Source: an uncultured Oscillospiraceae bacterium (GTDB taxonomy: Bacteria; Bacillota; Clostridia; Oscillospirales; Oscillospiraceae). From it: 64,000 nt of DNA. The position numbers and the translations under genes are program-made. The stretch covers positions 42,629 to 106,628 of the forward strand of contig CAJOEH010000002.1 in assembly GCA_905233385.1 (NCBI GenBank), read 5' to 3'. Below are positions 17,074 through 25,820 of this stretch, in pieces; positions within the stretch are counted from its first letter, which is position 1; each line of letters starts with the position of its first letter. Under the pieces are notes generated by a model. The model saw only the letters and a list, made by a program, of their open reading frames with translations, was not told the origin of the DNA and did no database searches.

Positions 17074-17599
17074 TTGGAAGGAGCTTCCGCGGAAGCTGAT
17101 CGCGCAGCTCAAAAAGTATAAATACGCAGTATTGGTCTTTATGATCGGGATCGCGCTCCTGCTTCTGCCGATCGGAAAAACCTCGAAATCGTCCGAGGAG
17201 ACGCCGCGCGAAGAAACGCAATCGGACGAGGAATACCTGCGTTCGATGGAGGAACGACTGGCGGCGCTGCTCTCGCAGATCAACGGCGCGGGCGAGGTGC
17301 AGGTCATGCTGACCATGCAGACCGGCAGCCGCACGGAATATCAGTTCGATACGCAGGTCTCCAGCGACACCGACGGCACGGAAAACCGCAGCAGCGAGGA
17401 ACGGAAAACGGTGATTTTGTCCGAGGGGAGCGCATATGATAAAGCAGCAGTATCCGCAGTGCGGTATCCGCAGTTTCAGGGCGCGCTGATCGTCTGCGAG
17501 GGTGCGGATCATCCTGCTGTCCGGCTCGACCTGATCCACGCGGTATCGGCGCTGACCGGCCTGAACAGCAGCCGTATCACGGTAGTCAAATTAAAATGA
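17066..17599 (+). CDS. spoIIIAG: Stage III sporulation protein AG
   Basis: 177 residues: cytoplasmic N-terminus, one membrane helix (about 20-38) and an extracytoplasmic ring domain; in B. subtilis SpoIIIAG forms a large oligomeric ring. Motifs: EERLAALLSQINGAGEVQVMLT and the late GALIVCEGADHPAV segment (each is typical). ATG at 17066 is chosen, preceded by GGAGG and overlapping the spoIIIAF end by 8 bp. Confidence 0.93.
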   Translation: MADWKELPRKLIAQLKKYKYAVLVFMIGIALLLLPIGKTSKSSEETPREETQSDEEYLRSMEERLAALLSQINGAGEVQVMLTMQTGSRTEYQFDTQVSSDTDGTENRSSEERKTVILSEGSAYDKAAVSAVRYPQFQGALIVCEGADHPAVRLDLIHAVSALTGLNSSRITVVKLK

Positions 17600-17612
17600 T
17601 GGAGGAAAAGCG

Positions 17613-18161
17613 ATGAAAACTTGGAAACGAAACGCAGTGATCGCGGGCGTGCTGGTGCTCGTCTGCGCCGGGATCTACCTGAACTGGCTCTACGGCGGCG
17701 GTACGCCGGAACTGACCCAGACGCTGGACGCCGACAAGGTGCTCGGAGAGGCGACTCTGGTGATCAACGATACGATCGAGCCGAATACGCCGGTCAGCCG
17801 TCAGGACGGAACGGACGAATACTTCGCGCAGATGCGCCTGTCCCGCCAGACTGCCCGCGACGACGCGATCATGATCCTGCAGGAGACGATCTCCTACGCG
17901 GAGGGGGAGGACACGTCGGAGACCAGCCGGAAGCTGGAGGGCATCATTGCGGACGCGCTGGCCGAATCGGAGATTGAGAGCCTTGTGATCGCGAAAGGCT
18001 ATCAGGATTGCGTCGCCTATATCTCGGACGACGGGATCTCCCTTGCCGTGGCTTCGCCCGCCGACGGACTGACCGAAAACGACGTCTCTCTGCTTGCCGA
18101 CATCGTCATGGGACAGACAGATTTTTCGCTTTCCGATATTCGTGTGATCGGCGTTGAATAA
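17613..18161 (+). CDS. spoIIIAH: Stage III sporulation protein AH
   Basis: 182 residues: one N-terminal membrane helix (about 8-25) and a ring-forming extracytoplasmic domain (ARDDAIMILQETISYAE onwards) that docks to forespore SpoIIQ. Last gene of the spoIIIA operon, 13 bp after spoIIIAG. Confidence 0.94.
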   Translation: MKTWKRNAVIAGVLVLVCAGIYLNWLYGGGTPELTQTLDADKVLGEATLVINDTIEPNTPVSRQDGTDEYFAQMRLSRQTARDDAIMILQETISYAEGEDTSETSRKLEGIIADALAESEIESLVIAKGYQDCVAYISDDGISLAVASPADGLTENDVSLLADIVMGQTDFSLSDIRVIGVE

Positions 18162-18166
18162 AAACC

Positions 18167-18194
18167 TTGTTTTTTTCTGAATATGTGGTAAAAT
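18167..18194 (+). promoter_or_regulatory. Promoter for Asp23-nusB operon
   Basis: TTGTTT (18167-18172) and TAAAAT (18189-18194), 16-bp spacer, in an AT-rich gap right after spoIIIAH. Gives vegetative expression independent of the sporulation operon. Confidence 0.65.
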
Positions 18195-18248
18195 GGTAAA
18201 AGACTATAAGCGGTAATTTGACCGCGTACACAGGAGGAACACCGAATC

Positions 18249-18632
18249 ATGGCTGATACCAAAGAATATTTAGTGCAGGCGCAGGAAAACGGCAGCATTC
18301 TGATCTCCGAGGATGTCATCGCGTCCGTTGCCGCGCTGGCTGTCCGTGAAGTCGAGGGCGTATACGGCCTGAGCTCTACCGCGAGCTTCGACCTCGCCAA
18401 TATCATCGGCAAGAAGAATCTCCGCAAGGGGATCCGCGTCGCTTTCATCAACGACGAGCTCGCGATCTCCTGCAATCTCGTCGTCAAGATGGGCGAAGCG
18501 GTCCTGACCGTCGCGAAGAACGTGCAGGAAGCGATCGCGAATGAAGTCGCCTCGATCACCGGCACCCGCCCGGCGCGCGTCAATGTGAACGTCTGCGGCG
18601 TCGCTCTGCCGAGAACCGCGGCCGAAAAATAA
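18249..18632 (+). CDS. Asp23/Gls24 family protein
   Basis: 127 residues. Matches the alkaline-shock/Gls24 family through GSILISEDVIASVAALAV, VEGVYGL and the C-terminal VNVNVCGV. Members attach to the cell envelope or act with AmaP under envelope stress. Located ahead of nusB as in many Clostridia. AGGAGG precedes the ATG. Confidence 0.92.
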   Translation: MADTKEYLVQAQENGSILISEDVIASVAALAVREVEGVYGLSSTASFDLANIIGKKNLRKGIRVAFINDELAISCNLVVKMGEAVLTVAKNVQEAIANEVASITGTRPARVNVNVCGVALPRTAAEK

Positions 18633-18667
18633 GACAGCCGGAAACCCGTACATAAAGGAGATTCGCG

Positions 18668-19123
18668 ATGACACGATCCAACGCCAGAGAGCTTGCCGCT
18701 CATCTGATCTACGAGCTTGACTATACCGACGAGACCCCGGAACAGGCGATCGAGTCGCGCATGGAGCGCGGCTATTATGACGCGCTCGCCGAAGAAAACG
18801 CGGTCTATGCGGAGCGTCCCAACAAGAAACAGATGGACTATATCCGCGCCTGTGTCATCGGCGTATCGGAACACGCGCAGGAGCTGGACGGCGTGATCTC
18901 GCAGTATGCGATCGGCTGGAACCTCCACCGGATCTCCCGCTTTACCAAGGCGGCGCTGCGGCTTGCGATCTTCGAGATCCTCTACGTCGACGACGTGCCG
19001 ACGGGCGTTGCCATCAACGAATGTGTGGAACTGACGCGGAAATACGAGGAAGAAGAGACGGTCGCCTTTGTCAACGGTGTGCTCGGCTCCTTCGCGCGCG
19101 CCGGGAAGGAGAAGGAAGATTGA
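18668..19123 (+). CDS. nusB: Transcription antitermination factor NusB
   Basis: 151 residues, all-helical RNA-binding factor that joins NusE/S10 on boxA RNA in rRNA antitermination. Motifs: ARELAAHLIYELDY near the N-terminus and LRLAIFEILYVDDVPTGVAINECVEL (in parts: AIFEILY, VAINECVEL), then FVNGVLG. Ends in an overlap with the next gene's TTG start. Confidence 0.93.
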   Translation: MTRSNARELAAHLIYELDYTDETPEQAIESRMERGYYDALAEENAVYAERPNKKQMDYIRACVIGVSEHAQELDGVISQYAIGWNLHRISRFTKAALRLAIFEILYVDDVPTGVAINECVELTRKYEEEETVAFVNGVLGSFARAGKEKED

Positions 19124-20040
19124 CGGTTCTTGCCTTTGACACCAGCAACTATACGACCTCCGTGGCCGCATTCGACGGCGCGGAGGGTCATAATATTTCG
19201 CGTCTGCTGGACGTGGCGCCGGGCAGCCTCGGCCTTCGCCAGAGCGACGCGCTCTTTTCGCACGTAAAACGCCTGCCGGAATTGACCGACAGGCTGTTTT
19301 CGGATATTGGCGCGGCGCGGATCGAAGCCGTCGGCGTCAGCACGCGGCCCCGCGCCGTGGAGGGATCCTATATGCCGTGCTTTCTGGCAGGGCATTCGCA
19401 GGCGCGTGTGCTTGGCGCCGCGCTCGGCGTTCCCGTCTATGAATTCTCTCATCAGCAGGGGCATATCGCTGCGTCTCTGTGGTCCTCGGAGCACATGGAG
19501 CTGATGGACGAGCCCCACCTCGCTTGGCACCTTTCCGGCGGCACGACGGAGCTGCTGTACGTCACGCCGGAGGGCGTGAGCGTGCACGCGGAGAAGATCG
19601 GCGGCACGACGGACATCTCCGCCGGTCAGCTGATTGACCGCACGGGACAGCTCCTCGGTCTGCCGTTTCCGGCCGGCAAGGAACTGGACAGGCTCAGCAG
19701 GGAAGCGGTAGAAAACGCGTCTTTCCGCGTGAAAGTCAGCGGAACGGAGTTTTCTCTATCGGGTGTGCAAAACAAAGTGCAGGCCTATCACGACGGCAGA
19801 TCCGCCGAGACGGCGGCCTACGCGCTGCGCAGCCTGATCGGTGCGATCGTCGCGGCGACGAAAAACGCGCTGCGAACCTACCCGGACTGCCCTGTGGTCT
19901 TTGCAGGCGGCGTCGCTTCCAATTCGATGCTGCGCGAAGCCTGCGCCGGTCTGCCCGCGATCTTCTGCCCGCCGCAGTACGCGACGGATAACGCGCTCGG
20001 CACGGCGGTCCTGACATGGAGGGCGCACTATGCAAAATGA
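19120..20040 (+). CDS. Kae1/TsaD-like protein (paralogue)
   Basis: 306 residues with the ASKHA fold of tRNA threonylcarbamoyladenosine transferase. LAFDTSNYTTSVA is the N-terminal phosphate loop, HQQGH keeps the HxxxH metal motif, and FAGGVASNSMLR matches the C-terminal nucleotide loop. It is shorter than standard TsaD (about 335-340) and lacks parts of the canonical substrate loop, so I call it a Kae1-like paralogue rather than TsaD itself. The TTG start at 19120 overlaps the nusB stop; GGAGAAGGA lies just upstream. Confidence 0.8.
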   Translation: MTVLAFDTSNYTTSVAAFDGAEGHNISRLLDVAPGSLGLRQSDALFSHVKRLPELTDRLFSDIGAARIEAVGVSTRPRAVEGSYMPCFLAGHSQARVLGAALGVPVYEFSHQQGHIAASLWSSEHMELMDEPHLAWHLSGGTTELLYVTPEGVSVHAEKIGGTTDISAGQLIDRTGQLLGLPFPAGKELDRLSREAVENASFRVKVSGTEFSLSGVQNKVQAYHDGRSAETAAYALRSLIGAIVAATKNALRTYPDCPVVFAGGVASNSMLREACAGLPAIFCPPQYATDNALGTAVLTWRAHYAK

Positions 20041-21232
20041 GATTTTCGAGGTCTCGCAGGTCAACGAATACCTCAAACTTCGCTTTGAGGACGACGAATT
20101 CCTGAACGCGATCTTTATTCGCGGCGAGATCAGCAATTATAAGCTCTATCCGTCGGGGCACCATTATTTCTCGCTGAAAGACGCGAACGGCGCGATCCGC
20201 TGCGTCATGTTCAAGGGCAGCGCCTTCCGTCTGCGCTTCCAGCCGAAGAACGGTATGAAGGTGATTGCCTTCGGACGGATCGCGGTCTACCCCAGAGACG
20301 GCGTTTATCAGCTCTACTGCGAAACAATGACGCCGGACGGGGTTGGAGACCTGCACGCCGCGTTCGAGCAGCTGAAGGAAAAATTACAGGCCGAGGGGCT
20401 GTTTTCGCTCGACCGCAAGCAGCCGCTCCCGAAATACCCGCACCGCATCGCGATCATCACGTCTTCCGCCGGCGCCGCGCTGTGCGATATGCTGCGCATC
20501 CTGCGCAAACGCTATCCGCTGACCGAAGTGAAACTGTTGGCGGTGCGGGTGCAGGGCGAGGAAGCGCCTGCGGAGATCGCCGCCGCGATCCGCTACGCGA
20601 ACCGTTTTCAGGTCGCCGACCTGATCATCACCGGCAGAGGAGGCGGCTCGATCGAGGACCTCTGGGCGTTCAACGACGAGCGCGTCGCCTACGCGATCGC
20701 GGACTCGAAGATCCCCGTGATCTCCGCTGTCGGCCACGAGCCGGACGTGACGATCGCGGACTTCGTCGCCGATCTGCGCGCCGCGACGCCGTCCAACGCG
20801 GCAGAGCTTGCCGTGCCCGATCAGACGGAGCTGGAAAAGGCCTTGCAGGCAAAGAACACCCTGCTGATCACGCTGATGCAGAGAAGATTGAAGCAGGAGC
20901 GGCAGCGCGTTGCCGCGCTCGCTTCCGCGAGATCGCTCCGCAGTCCGCTGAATTACATCAACGACCGCAGACTGCTCCTCGATCATACGCACGGGCGGCT
21001 CTGCGGCGCGTCGAAACAACTGTTGAATGAAAAACGCGAACGCTTCGTCCGCCTGACGGCGAAGCTCGACGCGATGAGCCCCTTGAAAGTCCTGTCGCGC
21101 GGCTACAGCATGGCGACGGACAGACAGGGCGAACTGATCAAATCGGTCGGCGGCGTGTCCGTCGGCGACCGGATCACCGTGCAATTCTCCGACGGCGCGG
21201 CGGTCACGGAGGTACAGGAGGTACGAACATGA
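20030..21232 (+). CDS. xseA: Exodeoxyribonuclease VII large subunit
   Basis: 400 residues. N-terminal OB fold (SQVNEYLKLRFEDDEFLNAI and GEISNYKLYPSGHHYFSLKD regions), then the catalytic domain with GRGGGSIEDLWAFNDE and VISAVGHEPDVTIADFVADLRAATPSNAAE (motifs: GRGGGS, GHEPDVT, ADLRAATPS). Degrades single-stranded DNA with XseB. Start overlaps the preceding gene by 11 bp and xseB follows with ATGA overlap. Confidence 0.96.
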   Translation: MQNEIFEVSQVNEYLKLRFEDDEFLNAIFIRGEISNYKLYPSGHHYFSLKDANGAIRCVMFKGSAFRLRFQPKNGMKVIAFGRIAVYPRDGVYQLYCETMTPDGVGDLHAAFEQLKEKLQAEGLFSLDRKQPLPKYPHRIAIITSSAGAALCDMLRILRKRYPLTEVKLLAVRVQGEEAPAEIAAAIRYANRFQVADLIITGRGGGSIEDLWAFNDERVAYAIADSKIPVISAVGHEPDVTIADFVADLRAATPSNAAELAVPDQTELEKALQAKNTLLITLMQRRLKQERQRVAALASARSLRSPLNYINDRRLLLDHTHGRLCGASKQLLNEKRERFVRLTAKLDAMSPLKVLSRGYSMATDRQGELIKSVGGVSVGDRITVQFSDGAAVTEVQEVRT

Positions 21233-21471
21233 AATCGAAATCGCAGAGTTTTGAAGCGTCCGTCACGCGGCTGGACGAAATCGTGCAGCAGATGGAGCGC
21301 GGCGACGTGCCCCTGGAGGACGCGCTGAAACTGTTTGAAGAGGGGACGGCGCTCGTCGCCTCGTGTACGAAGCTTTTGGACGAAGCGGAGCTCAAGGTCG
21401 TTCGTCTGACCAAGGGCGCGGACGGAACGCCGGAGGAAACGGAGTTTACCGATGATGCAGAAGTATCTTGA
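21229..21471 (+). CDS. xseB: Exodeoxyribonuclease VII small subunit
   Basis: 80 residues, helical; SFEASVTRLDEIVQQMERGD and PLEDALKLFEEGTAL are the family signature. Partner of XseA. Its 3' end overlaps ispA by 20 bp. Confidence 0.95.
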   Translation: MKSKSQSFEASVTRLDEIVQQMERGDVPLEDALKLFEEGTALVASCTKLLDEAELKVVRLTKGADGTPEETEFTDDAEVS

Positions 21472-22303
21472 CAGGATAGAATCCTATCTGCAGGATTGCT
21501 TTACAGAAGAACAGCCGCAGAAGATCCTCTTTGAGTCCATGCGCTACAGCCTGCTCGCGGGCGGAAAGCGTCTGCGGCCGATCTTCGTGCTGGCGTTCTG
21601 CGACCTCTGCGGCGGCGATTCCGAGTATGCGCTGCCCTTTGCTGCGGCGATGGAGATGGTGCATACCTACAGCCTGATCCACGACGATCTGCCCTGCATG
21701 GACAACGACGACTACCGCAGAGGCAAGCCGACCAATCACAAGGTCTACGGCGAAGCGACCGCCTGTCTCGCGGGCGACGCGCTGCTGACGGCGGCCTTCG
21801 GACAGCTAGCTTCCGCGCATCTGCCCGCAGAACGCGTCACGGAGGCCGTCCGCGTGCTCAGTCTGTGCGCGGGAGAGCTCGGCATGGTAGGCGGCCAGAT
21901 CCTCGATATGGAGGCGGAACGCCGCCTGTGCACGGCGCAGGAGGTCTACGATATCCAGTCTCGCAAGACCGGCGCGTTGATCGCCGCCGCCTGTCAGCTC
22001 GGCGTGATCGCCGCAGGCGGCTCGAAGGAACAGCAGGCCGCCGCCGCAGAATACGCGGAGCATCTGGGCCTTGCGTTCCAGATCCGCGACGATATTCTGG
22101 ACGTGATCGGCGATCAGGACAAGCTCGGAAAAGCGACCGGCGTGGATGAACACAAGAATACTTTCGTCCGTCTTTACGGCGTGGAACAATGCAAGAAAAT
22201 GGTTGCCGATGAAACGAAAAAGGCGATCGACGCGCTCGCGTGTTTCGACCGCCCGGACTTCCTGATTTCGATCGCAAACAAGCTGATCGACCGCGAAAAC
22301 TGA
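21452..22303 (+). CDS. ispA: Polyprenyl (geranyl/farnesyl) diphosphate synthase
   Basis: 283 residues. First aspartate-rich motif DDLPCMDNDD (78-87), second DDILD, with GGKRLRP and Lys/Arg diphosphate contacts. Condenses IPP with DMAPP/GPP to FPP for undecaprenyl and quinone lipids; uses the IPP made by IspH at 2.3 kb. Usual clostridial position behind xseB. Confidence 0.94.
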   Translation: MMQKYLDRIESYLQDCFTEEQPQKILFESMRYSLLAGGKRLRPIFVLAFCDLCGGDSEYALPFAAAMEMVHTYSLIHDDLPCMDNDDYRRGKPTNHKVYGEATACLAGDALLTAAFGQLASAHLPAERVTEAVRVLSLCAGELGMVGGQILDMEAERRLCTAQEVYDIQSRKTGALIAAACQLGVIAAGGSKEQQAAAAEYAEHLGLAFQIRDDILDVIGDQDKLGKATGVDEHKNTFVRLYGVEQCKKMVADETKKAIDALACFDRPDFLISIANKLIDREN

Positions 22304-22354
22304 TCTGTCATATGGACTTGCCGCTTCTGAATACGCTGTTTCGGAGGTGGTTGG

Positions 22355-23041
22355 ATGCTGGGCGCCGCCGTCTGGCTGATGATCAGCAGTATCCTGTACT
22401 CCCTGCGGCTGTCCAACGGCTCGGGCTCCTTCCCGAAGCCGCTGAGCGCGAAGGAGGAAGCGCACTATCTGGAACTCTCCGCGCAGGGCGATCTTCACGC
22501 GAGAAACGTCCTGATCGAGCGCAACCTGCGGCTCGTCGCGCACATCATGAAGAAATACTACGCGCAAACCTCCGACCAGGAGGATCTGATCTCCATCGGA
22601 ACGATCGGCTTGATCAAGGGGATCTCGACCTTCGACGCTTCCAAGGGCGCGAGGCTCGCGACCTACGCGGCAAGATGCGTGGAAAACGAGATCCTGATGT
22701 ACTTCCGCGGACAACGGAAGAGCGCGGCCGACGTCTCTCTGTCAGAATTCATCGAAACGGGGAAGGACGGCGCGGCTCTGTCGCTGATGGACGTGATCTG
22801 CTCGGAGGACGATCTGTTTGAGCAGCTCTCCGACAAAGAGATCTACGCGAAGCTCTATCAGAAGATCGAGACCTGCCTGGAGCCGAGAGAAAAACAGATC
22901 GTTCTGATGCGCTACGGCATCGGCAACCGCAAGCCGCTGACCCAGCGAGAGATCGCGCAGAAATGCGGCATCAGCCGCAGCTACGTCAGCAGGATCGAGA
23001 AAAAAGCGCTGCAAAAGCTGGAAAAAGCCTTAGAAGAATAG
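22355..23041 (+). CDS. sigK: Sporulation sigma factor SigK (pro-sigma-K)
   Basis: 228 residues. The hydrophobic first 20 residues resemble the B. subtilis pro-sequence removed by SpoIVFB, followed by GSFPKPLSAKEE, where mature sigma-K begins. Region 2 contains NLRLVAHIMKKYY and DLISIGTIGLIKGI; region 4 contains REKQIVLMRYGI and a helix-turn-helix (TQREIAQKCGISRSYVSRIE). The gene is continuous, with no skin-type insertion. Controls late mother-cell genes. Confidence 0.93.
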   Translation: MLGAAVWLMISSILYSLRLSNGSGSFPKPLSAKEEAHYLELSAQGDLHARNVLIERNLRLVAHIMKKYYAQTSDQEDLISIGTIGLIKGISTFDASKGARLATYAARCVENEILMYFRGQRKSAADVSLSEFIETGKDGAALSLMDVICSEDDLFEQLSDKEIYAKLYQKIETCLEPREKQIVLMRYGIGNRKPLTQREIAQKCGISRSYVSRIEKKALQKLEKALEE

Positions 23042-23050
23042 AGGGTCGCC

Positions 23051-23602
23051 ATGTACTTTTGGAAACATCTGCGAACTGTGATGAAGCATCGCCGACTGGT
23101 CCGCAAGGGCTGTTTTGCCGTCGGCTTATACAAGCAGGGACTGACGCACGATCTGTCGAAGTATTCCCCGACGGAATTCCGCTCGGGACTCAAATACTAT
23201 CAGGGCACGCGCAGTCCGAACTCGAAAGAACGGGAACTGTTCGGCTATTCCATGGCATGGATGCACCACAAGGGCAGAAATCGGCATCACTTTGAGTACT
23301 GGACGGATCTGAGCGTCAAAACGAAGCGCTACGAGCCGGTCCATATGCCGCGGAAGTATCTTGTCGAGATGGTGATGGACCGCATCGCCGCCTGCAAGAC
23401 CTATCACGGCAAGGATTATAAAGAGGGCGACGCGCTGGAGTATCTGCAAGGCTCGCTGGAGGGCAGAGATCTCTCTATGATGCACGAACAGACCAAGCGC
23501 GAGCTGCTGTACCTTTTGACGATGCTGCGCGACAAAGGCGAAAAAGAGACCTTCCGTTTCATCCGCGAGGTCGTCCTGAAAGACCGACCGTTCGCAGAAT
23601 AG
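23051..23602 (+). CDS. DUF5662 family protein
   Basis: 183 residues. Conserved His/Asp pattern: GLTHDLSKYSPTEF near the N-terminus and HHKGRNRHHFEYW in the middle, which together look like a metal-binding helical fold, perhaps HD-like (inference). Family function unknown. Follows sigK by 9 bp and probably shares its transcript. Its stop codon is inside the following terminator stem. Confidence 0.85.
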   Translation: MYFWKHLRTVMKHRRLVRKGCFAVGLYKQGLTHDLSKYSPTEFRSGLKYYQGTRSPNSKERELFGYSMAWMHHKGRNRHHFEYWTDLSVKTKRYEPVHMPRKYLVEMVMDRIAACKTYHGKDYKEGDALEYLQGSLEGRDLSMMHEQTKRELLYLLTMLRDKGEKETFRFIREVVLKDRPFAE

Positions 23603-23633
23603 GAAAAGCCACCCAAACGGGTGGCTTTTCCTA
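23601..23633 (+). terminator. Bidirectional terminator
   Basis: AGGAAAAGCCACCC (23601-23614) pairs perfectly with 23619-23632 over a 4-nt loop; stem contains the T/A runs for both directions. It overlaps the plus-strand stop codon and abuts the minus-strand stop at 23634. Confidence 0.88.
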
Positions 23634-24569
23634 TCAGAACGTCGCGACTTCGTTCGCCGCCGGTTCGGCGGGCGTGACCTCGATGGCTTCCAGAATGGGG
23701 CCGATCCCGCGGTAGAGCGGGTGGAAACGGACGTTGATCTTCGCTGTTACCATGACCCAGTCGCGGGCGCGGAGCTCCGCGCTTTTTTCATACCTACACG
23801 GAATGCCCATGAACTGGATGTCCTCGACGCAGCAGGTCATCACAAAGCGGCCCGGCGCGAAGAAGCCGTCCTTTTCCTTGCGCATCCGCGCGACCTGCGC
23901 TTTGAACCGCACGGTCTTGTCCTTGTATTTCTTCGGCTCTTCGCTCATGTCGCGGTACCAAAGGGCGAAGTCCTCGTCGCCGATCTCGATGACCGGCGCG
24001 TTGATATCGAAGGGGAGAGGGTCTTCGATTTCGTCGTATTCCGTCCTGCCGTCCGTGCGCTCGTAGAGGATGCCGACGCGACGGTTAAGGGCGCGCGCCA
24101 GCTTGTGCAGCGGCATGATGTCCTCTTCCGGTTTCACACGGTTGAAGACGACCATCTCGCACCCGGTCAATTTATCCACGACGAGAGAGCGCATATTCGC
24201 GTTATAACTCATGATCGTCGAGGCGTCGGCAAACATCACTTCCTGCGCGATCTGCCAGTCGGCGGGCATTTTTTGATAGAATGCGCCGATTTGCAGCATG
24301 CCGTTCAGCTCCACGACCACGCGCTCGCAGCGGTGCTTCTTGAACAGCGCTTCCAGCTCCTCCGTCGTGATGTTTTCCTGATCGACGGTCTCGGGATAGA
24401 CGTGCTGATAGGGGTAAGCGGAAGGATCGTATTCCTCCTCGCCCTCCTCGCAGATCAGAAGAAGGGTGCGCTCGCCCGCGTTGAAGCGGGGATCGCAGAG
24501 CGTGTCCTGGATGAATTTTGTCTTGCCGGCGTCCAGAAAGCCGGTGAACGCATATACGGGAACAGGCAT
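23634..24569 (-). CDS. G3E-type GTPase fused to a YcgQ/TIGR03943-like domain
   Basis: 311 residues. N-terminal P-loop GFLDAGKTK (10-18) of the CobW/G3E class, but without the GCxCC metal motif and with ELNG in place of the usual switch sequence. The C-terminal third (KYKDKTVRFKAQVARM; GRFVMTCC; DWVMVTAKI) resembles the OB-like C-terminal domain of YcgQ/TIGR03943 proteins, which normally accompany zinc-linked permeases and G3E GTPases. It is downstream of, and probably cotranscribed with, the CobW-like gene. A metal-delivery role is inferred. Confidence 0.8.
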   Translation of the reverse strand: MPVPVYAFTGFLDAGKTKFIQDTLCDPRFNAGERTLLLICEEGEEEYDPSAYPYQHVYPETVDQENITTEELEALFKKHRCERVVVELNGMLQIGAFYQKMPADWQIAQEVMFADASTIMSYNANMRSLVVDKLTGCEMVVFNRVKPEEDIMPLHKLARALNRRVGILYERTDGRTEYDEIEDPLPFDINAPVIEIGDEDFALWYRDMSEEPKKYKDKTVRFKAQVARMRKEKDGFFAPGRFVMTCCVEDIQFMGIPCRYEKSAELRARDWVMVTAKINVRFHPLYRGIGPILEAIEVTPAEPAANEVATF

Positions 24570-24572
24570 GGC

Positions 24573-25733
24573 TTACACTCCGAACAGCTTGACGATCTCG
24601 TCTTCTTTGAGCTTCGAGCCGATCACGCACAGGCGGCCGGTGACAGCGGCACAGCCGCTGCGGACGTCGATCTCGCCGGGCACGTGGTCGAAATGCAGCC
24701 ACGAGCCTTCCGGCGACTGGACGATGCCCTTCGCGCGTAGGACGAGGCCGTAGGTCTCGTCGCTGTCCAGCGCGGAGAGAATGGCGTTGAGGTCGTCCCT
24801 GCTGAATTTCTTATGCGTTTCCACGCCCCAGCTTTGGAAGATTTCATCCGCATCGTGGCCGTGATGATGGTGATGGTGATGGTGATGTTCCTCGCCGTCC
24901 TCATGGTCATGGTGATGATGATCTTCTTCCTCGTCCTCATCGTCGTCAAGGTGGTGATGATGTTCTTCTTCACCGTCCTCATGCTCGTGATGATGGTGGT
25001 GATGGTGCTCTTCTTCGTCCTCATCGTCGTCATCATGGTGATGATGGTGGTGGCAGGAACATTCGGGATCGTCGCATTCCTCACCGTCGTGGTGATGATG
25101 CTCCTGCTCGATCATGTCCGCCAGCTCCTCCGTCAGGGAGTTCTGATGACGCATGGCCTCCAGAATCTGCGCGCCGGTCAGCTCGTCCCACGGGGTCGTG
25201 ATGATGACGGCTTCCTTGTTATGCTCGCGGAGCAGGGAAACGGCGGTGTCGAGCTTGTCCTCCGCAATCGTGGAGGTGCGGCTGAGGATGATCGCGGACG
25301 CCGTCTCGATCTGGTTGCTGTAGAATTCGCCGAAATTCTTAAGATAGACCCTGCACTTCGTCGCGTCGGCGACGGTGACGAAGCAGCCGAGCTGCACGTC
25401 GCCGCCGACACTGCGCTGCACCGCGGCGATCACGTCGCTGAGCTTGCCGACGCCGGACGGTTCGATCAGGATGCGGTCGGGCTGATACTCGCTGATGACC
25501 TGCTGCAAGGCCTTGCTGAAATCGCCGACGAGGGAGCAGCAGATACAGCCGGAGTTCATCTCGTTGACCTGGATGCCCGCCTCCTGCATAAAGCCGCCGT
25601 CGATGCCGATCTCGCCGAATTCGTTCTCGATCAGGACGATCTTCTCGCCGGTATAGGCCTCTTTGATCATCTTTTTGATCAGGGTCGTCTTGCCTGCGCC
25701 GAGAAAACCGGAATAGATGTCGATCGTTGTCAT
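24573..25733 (-). CDS. CobW/G3E metallochaperone GTPase with long His-rich tract
   Basis: 386 residues. P-loop GFLGAGKTT (9-17), metal motif GCICC (62-66), EPSGV switch, and a C-terminal CobW domain (LRAKGIVQSPEGSWLHFDHVPGE region). Between the two domains (about 213-297) is an extraordinary stretch of roughly 37 His with runs of Asp/Glu and a CDDPECSC knot. G3E proteins load metals such as Zn, Co or Ni into target proteins with GTP hydrolysis; the tract could store or buffer metal. Start ATG at 25733 is the family N-terminus, with AAAGGAAG upstream; a longer frame to 26117 crosses the promoter and is rejected. Confidence 0.9.
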   Translation of the reverse strand: MTTIDIYSGFLGAGKTTLIKKMIKEAYTGEKIVLIENEFGEIGIDGGFMQEAGIQVNEMNSGCICCSLVGDFSKALQQVISEYQPDRILIEPSGVGKLSDVIAAVQRSVGGDVQLGCFVTVADATKCRVYLKNFGEFYSNQIETASAIILSRTSTIAEDKLDTAVSLLREHNKEAVIITTPWDELTGAQILEAMRHQNSLTEELADMIEQEHHHHDGEECDDPECSCHHHHHHDDDDEDEEEHHHHHHHEHEDGEEEHHHHLDDDEDEEEDHHHHDHEDGEEHHHHHHHHHGHDADEIFQSWGVETHKKFSRDDLNAILSALDSDETYGLVLRAKGIVQSPEGSWLHFDHVPGEIDVRSGCAAVTGRLCVIGSKLKEDEIVKLFGV

Positions 25734-25782
25734 GGATACGCTTCCTTTCAAGTCCTGCTGCGGACTTTTAAAATTCGCATAT

Positions 25783-25811
25783 ATTTTAACACCGAACCTG
25801 CGATATTGCAA
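25783..25811 (-). promoter_or_regulatory. Promoter for the G3E GTPase pair
   Basis: On the minus strand TTGCAA (25811-25806) and TAAAAT (25788-25783) with a 17-bp spacer. Its -35 faces the -35 of the thioesterase promoter; the two form ATTGCAA-N9-TTGCAAT, which could also be an operator. Confidence 0.7.
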
Positions 25812-25820
25812 TAAAAATCG

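Noticed and set aside
24840..25100. Repetitive DNA resembling a tandem or CRISPR-like repeat
   Set aside because: It is the His/Asp/Glu tract of the CobW-type gene; units vary and there are no spacers.
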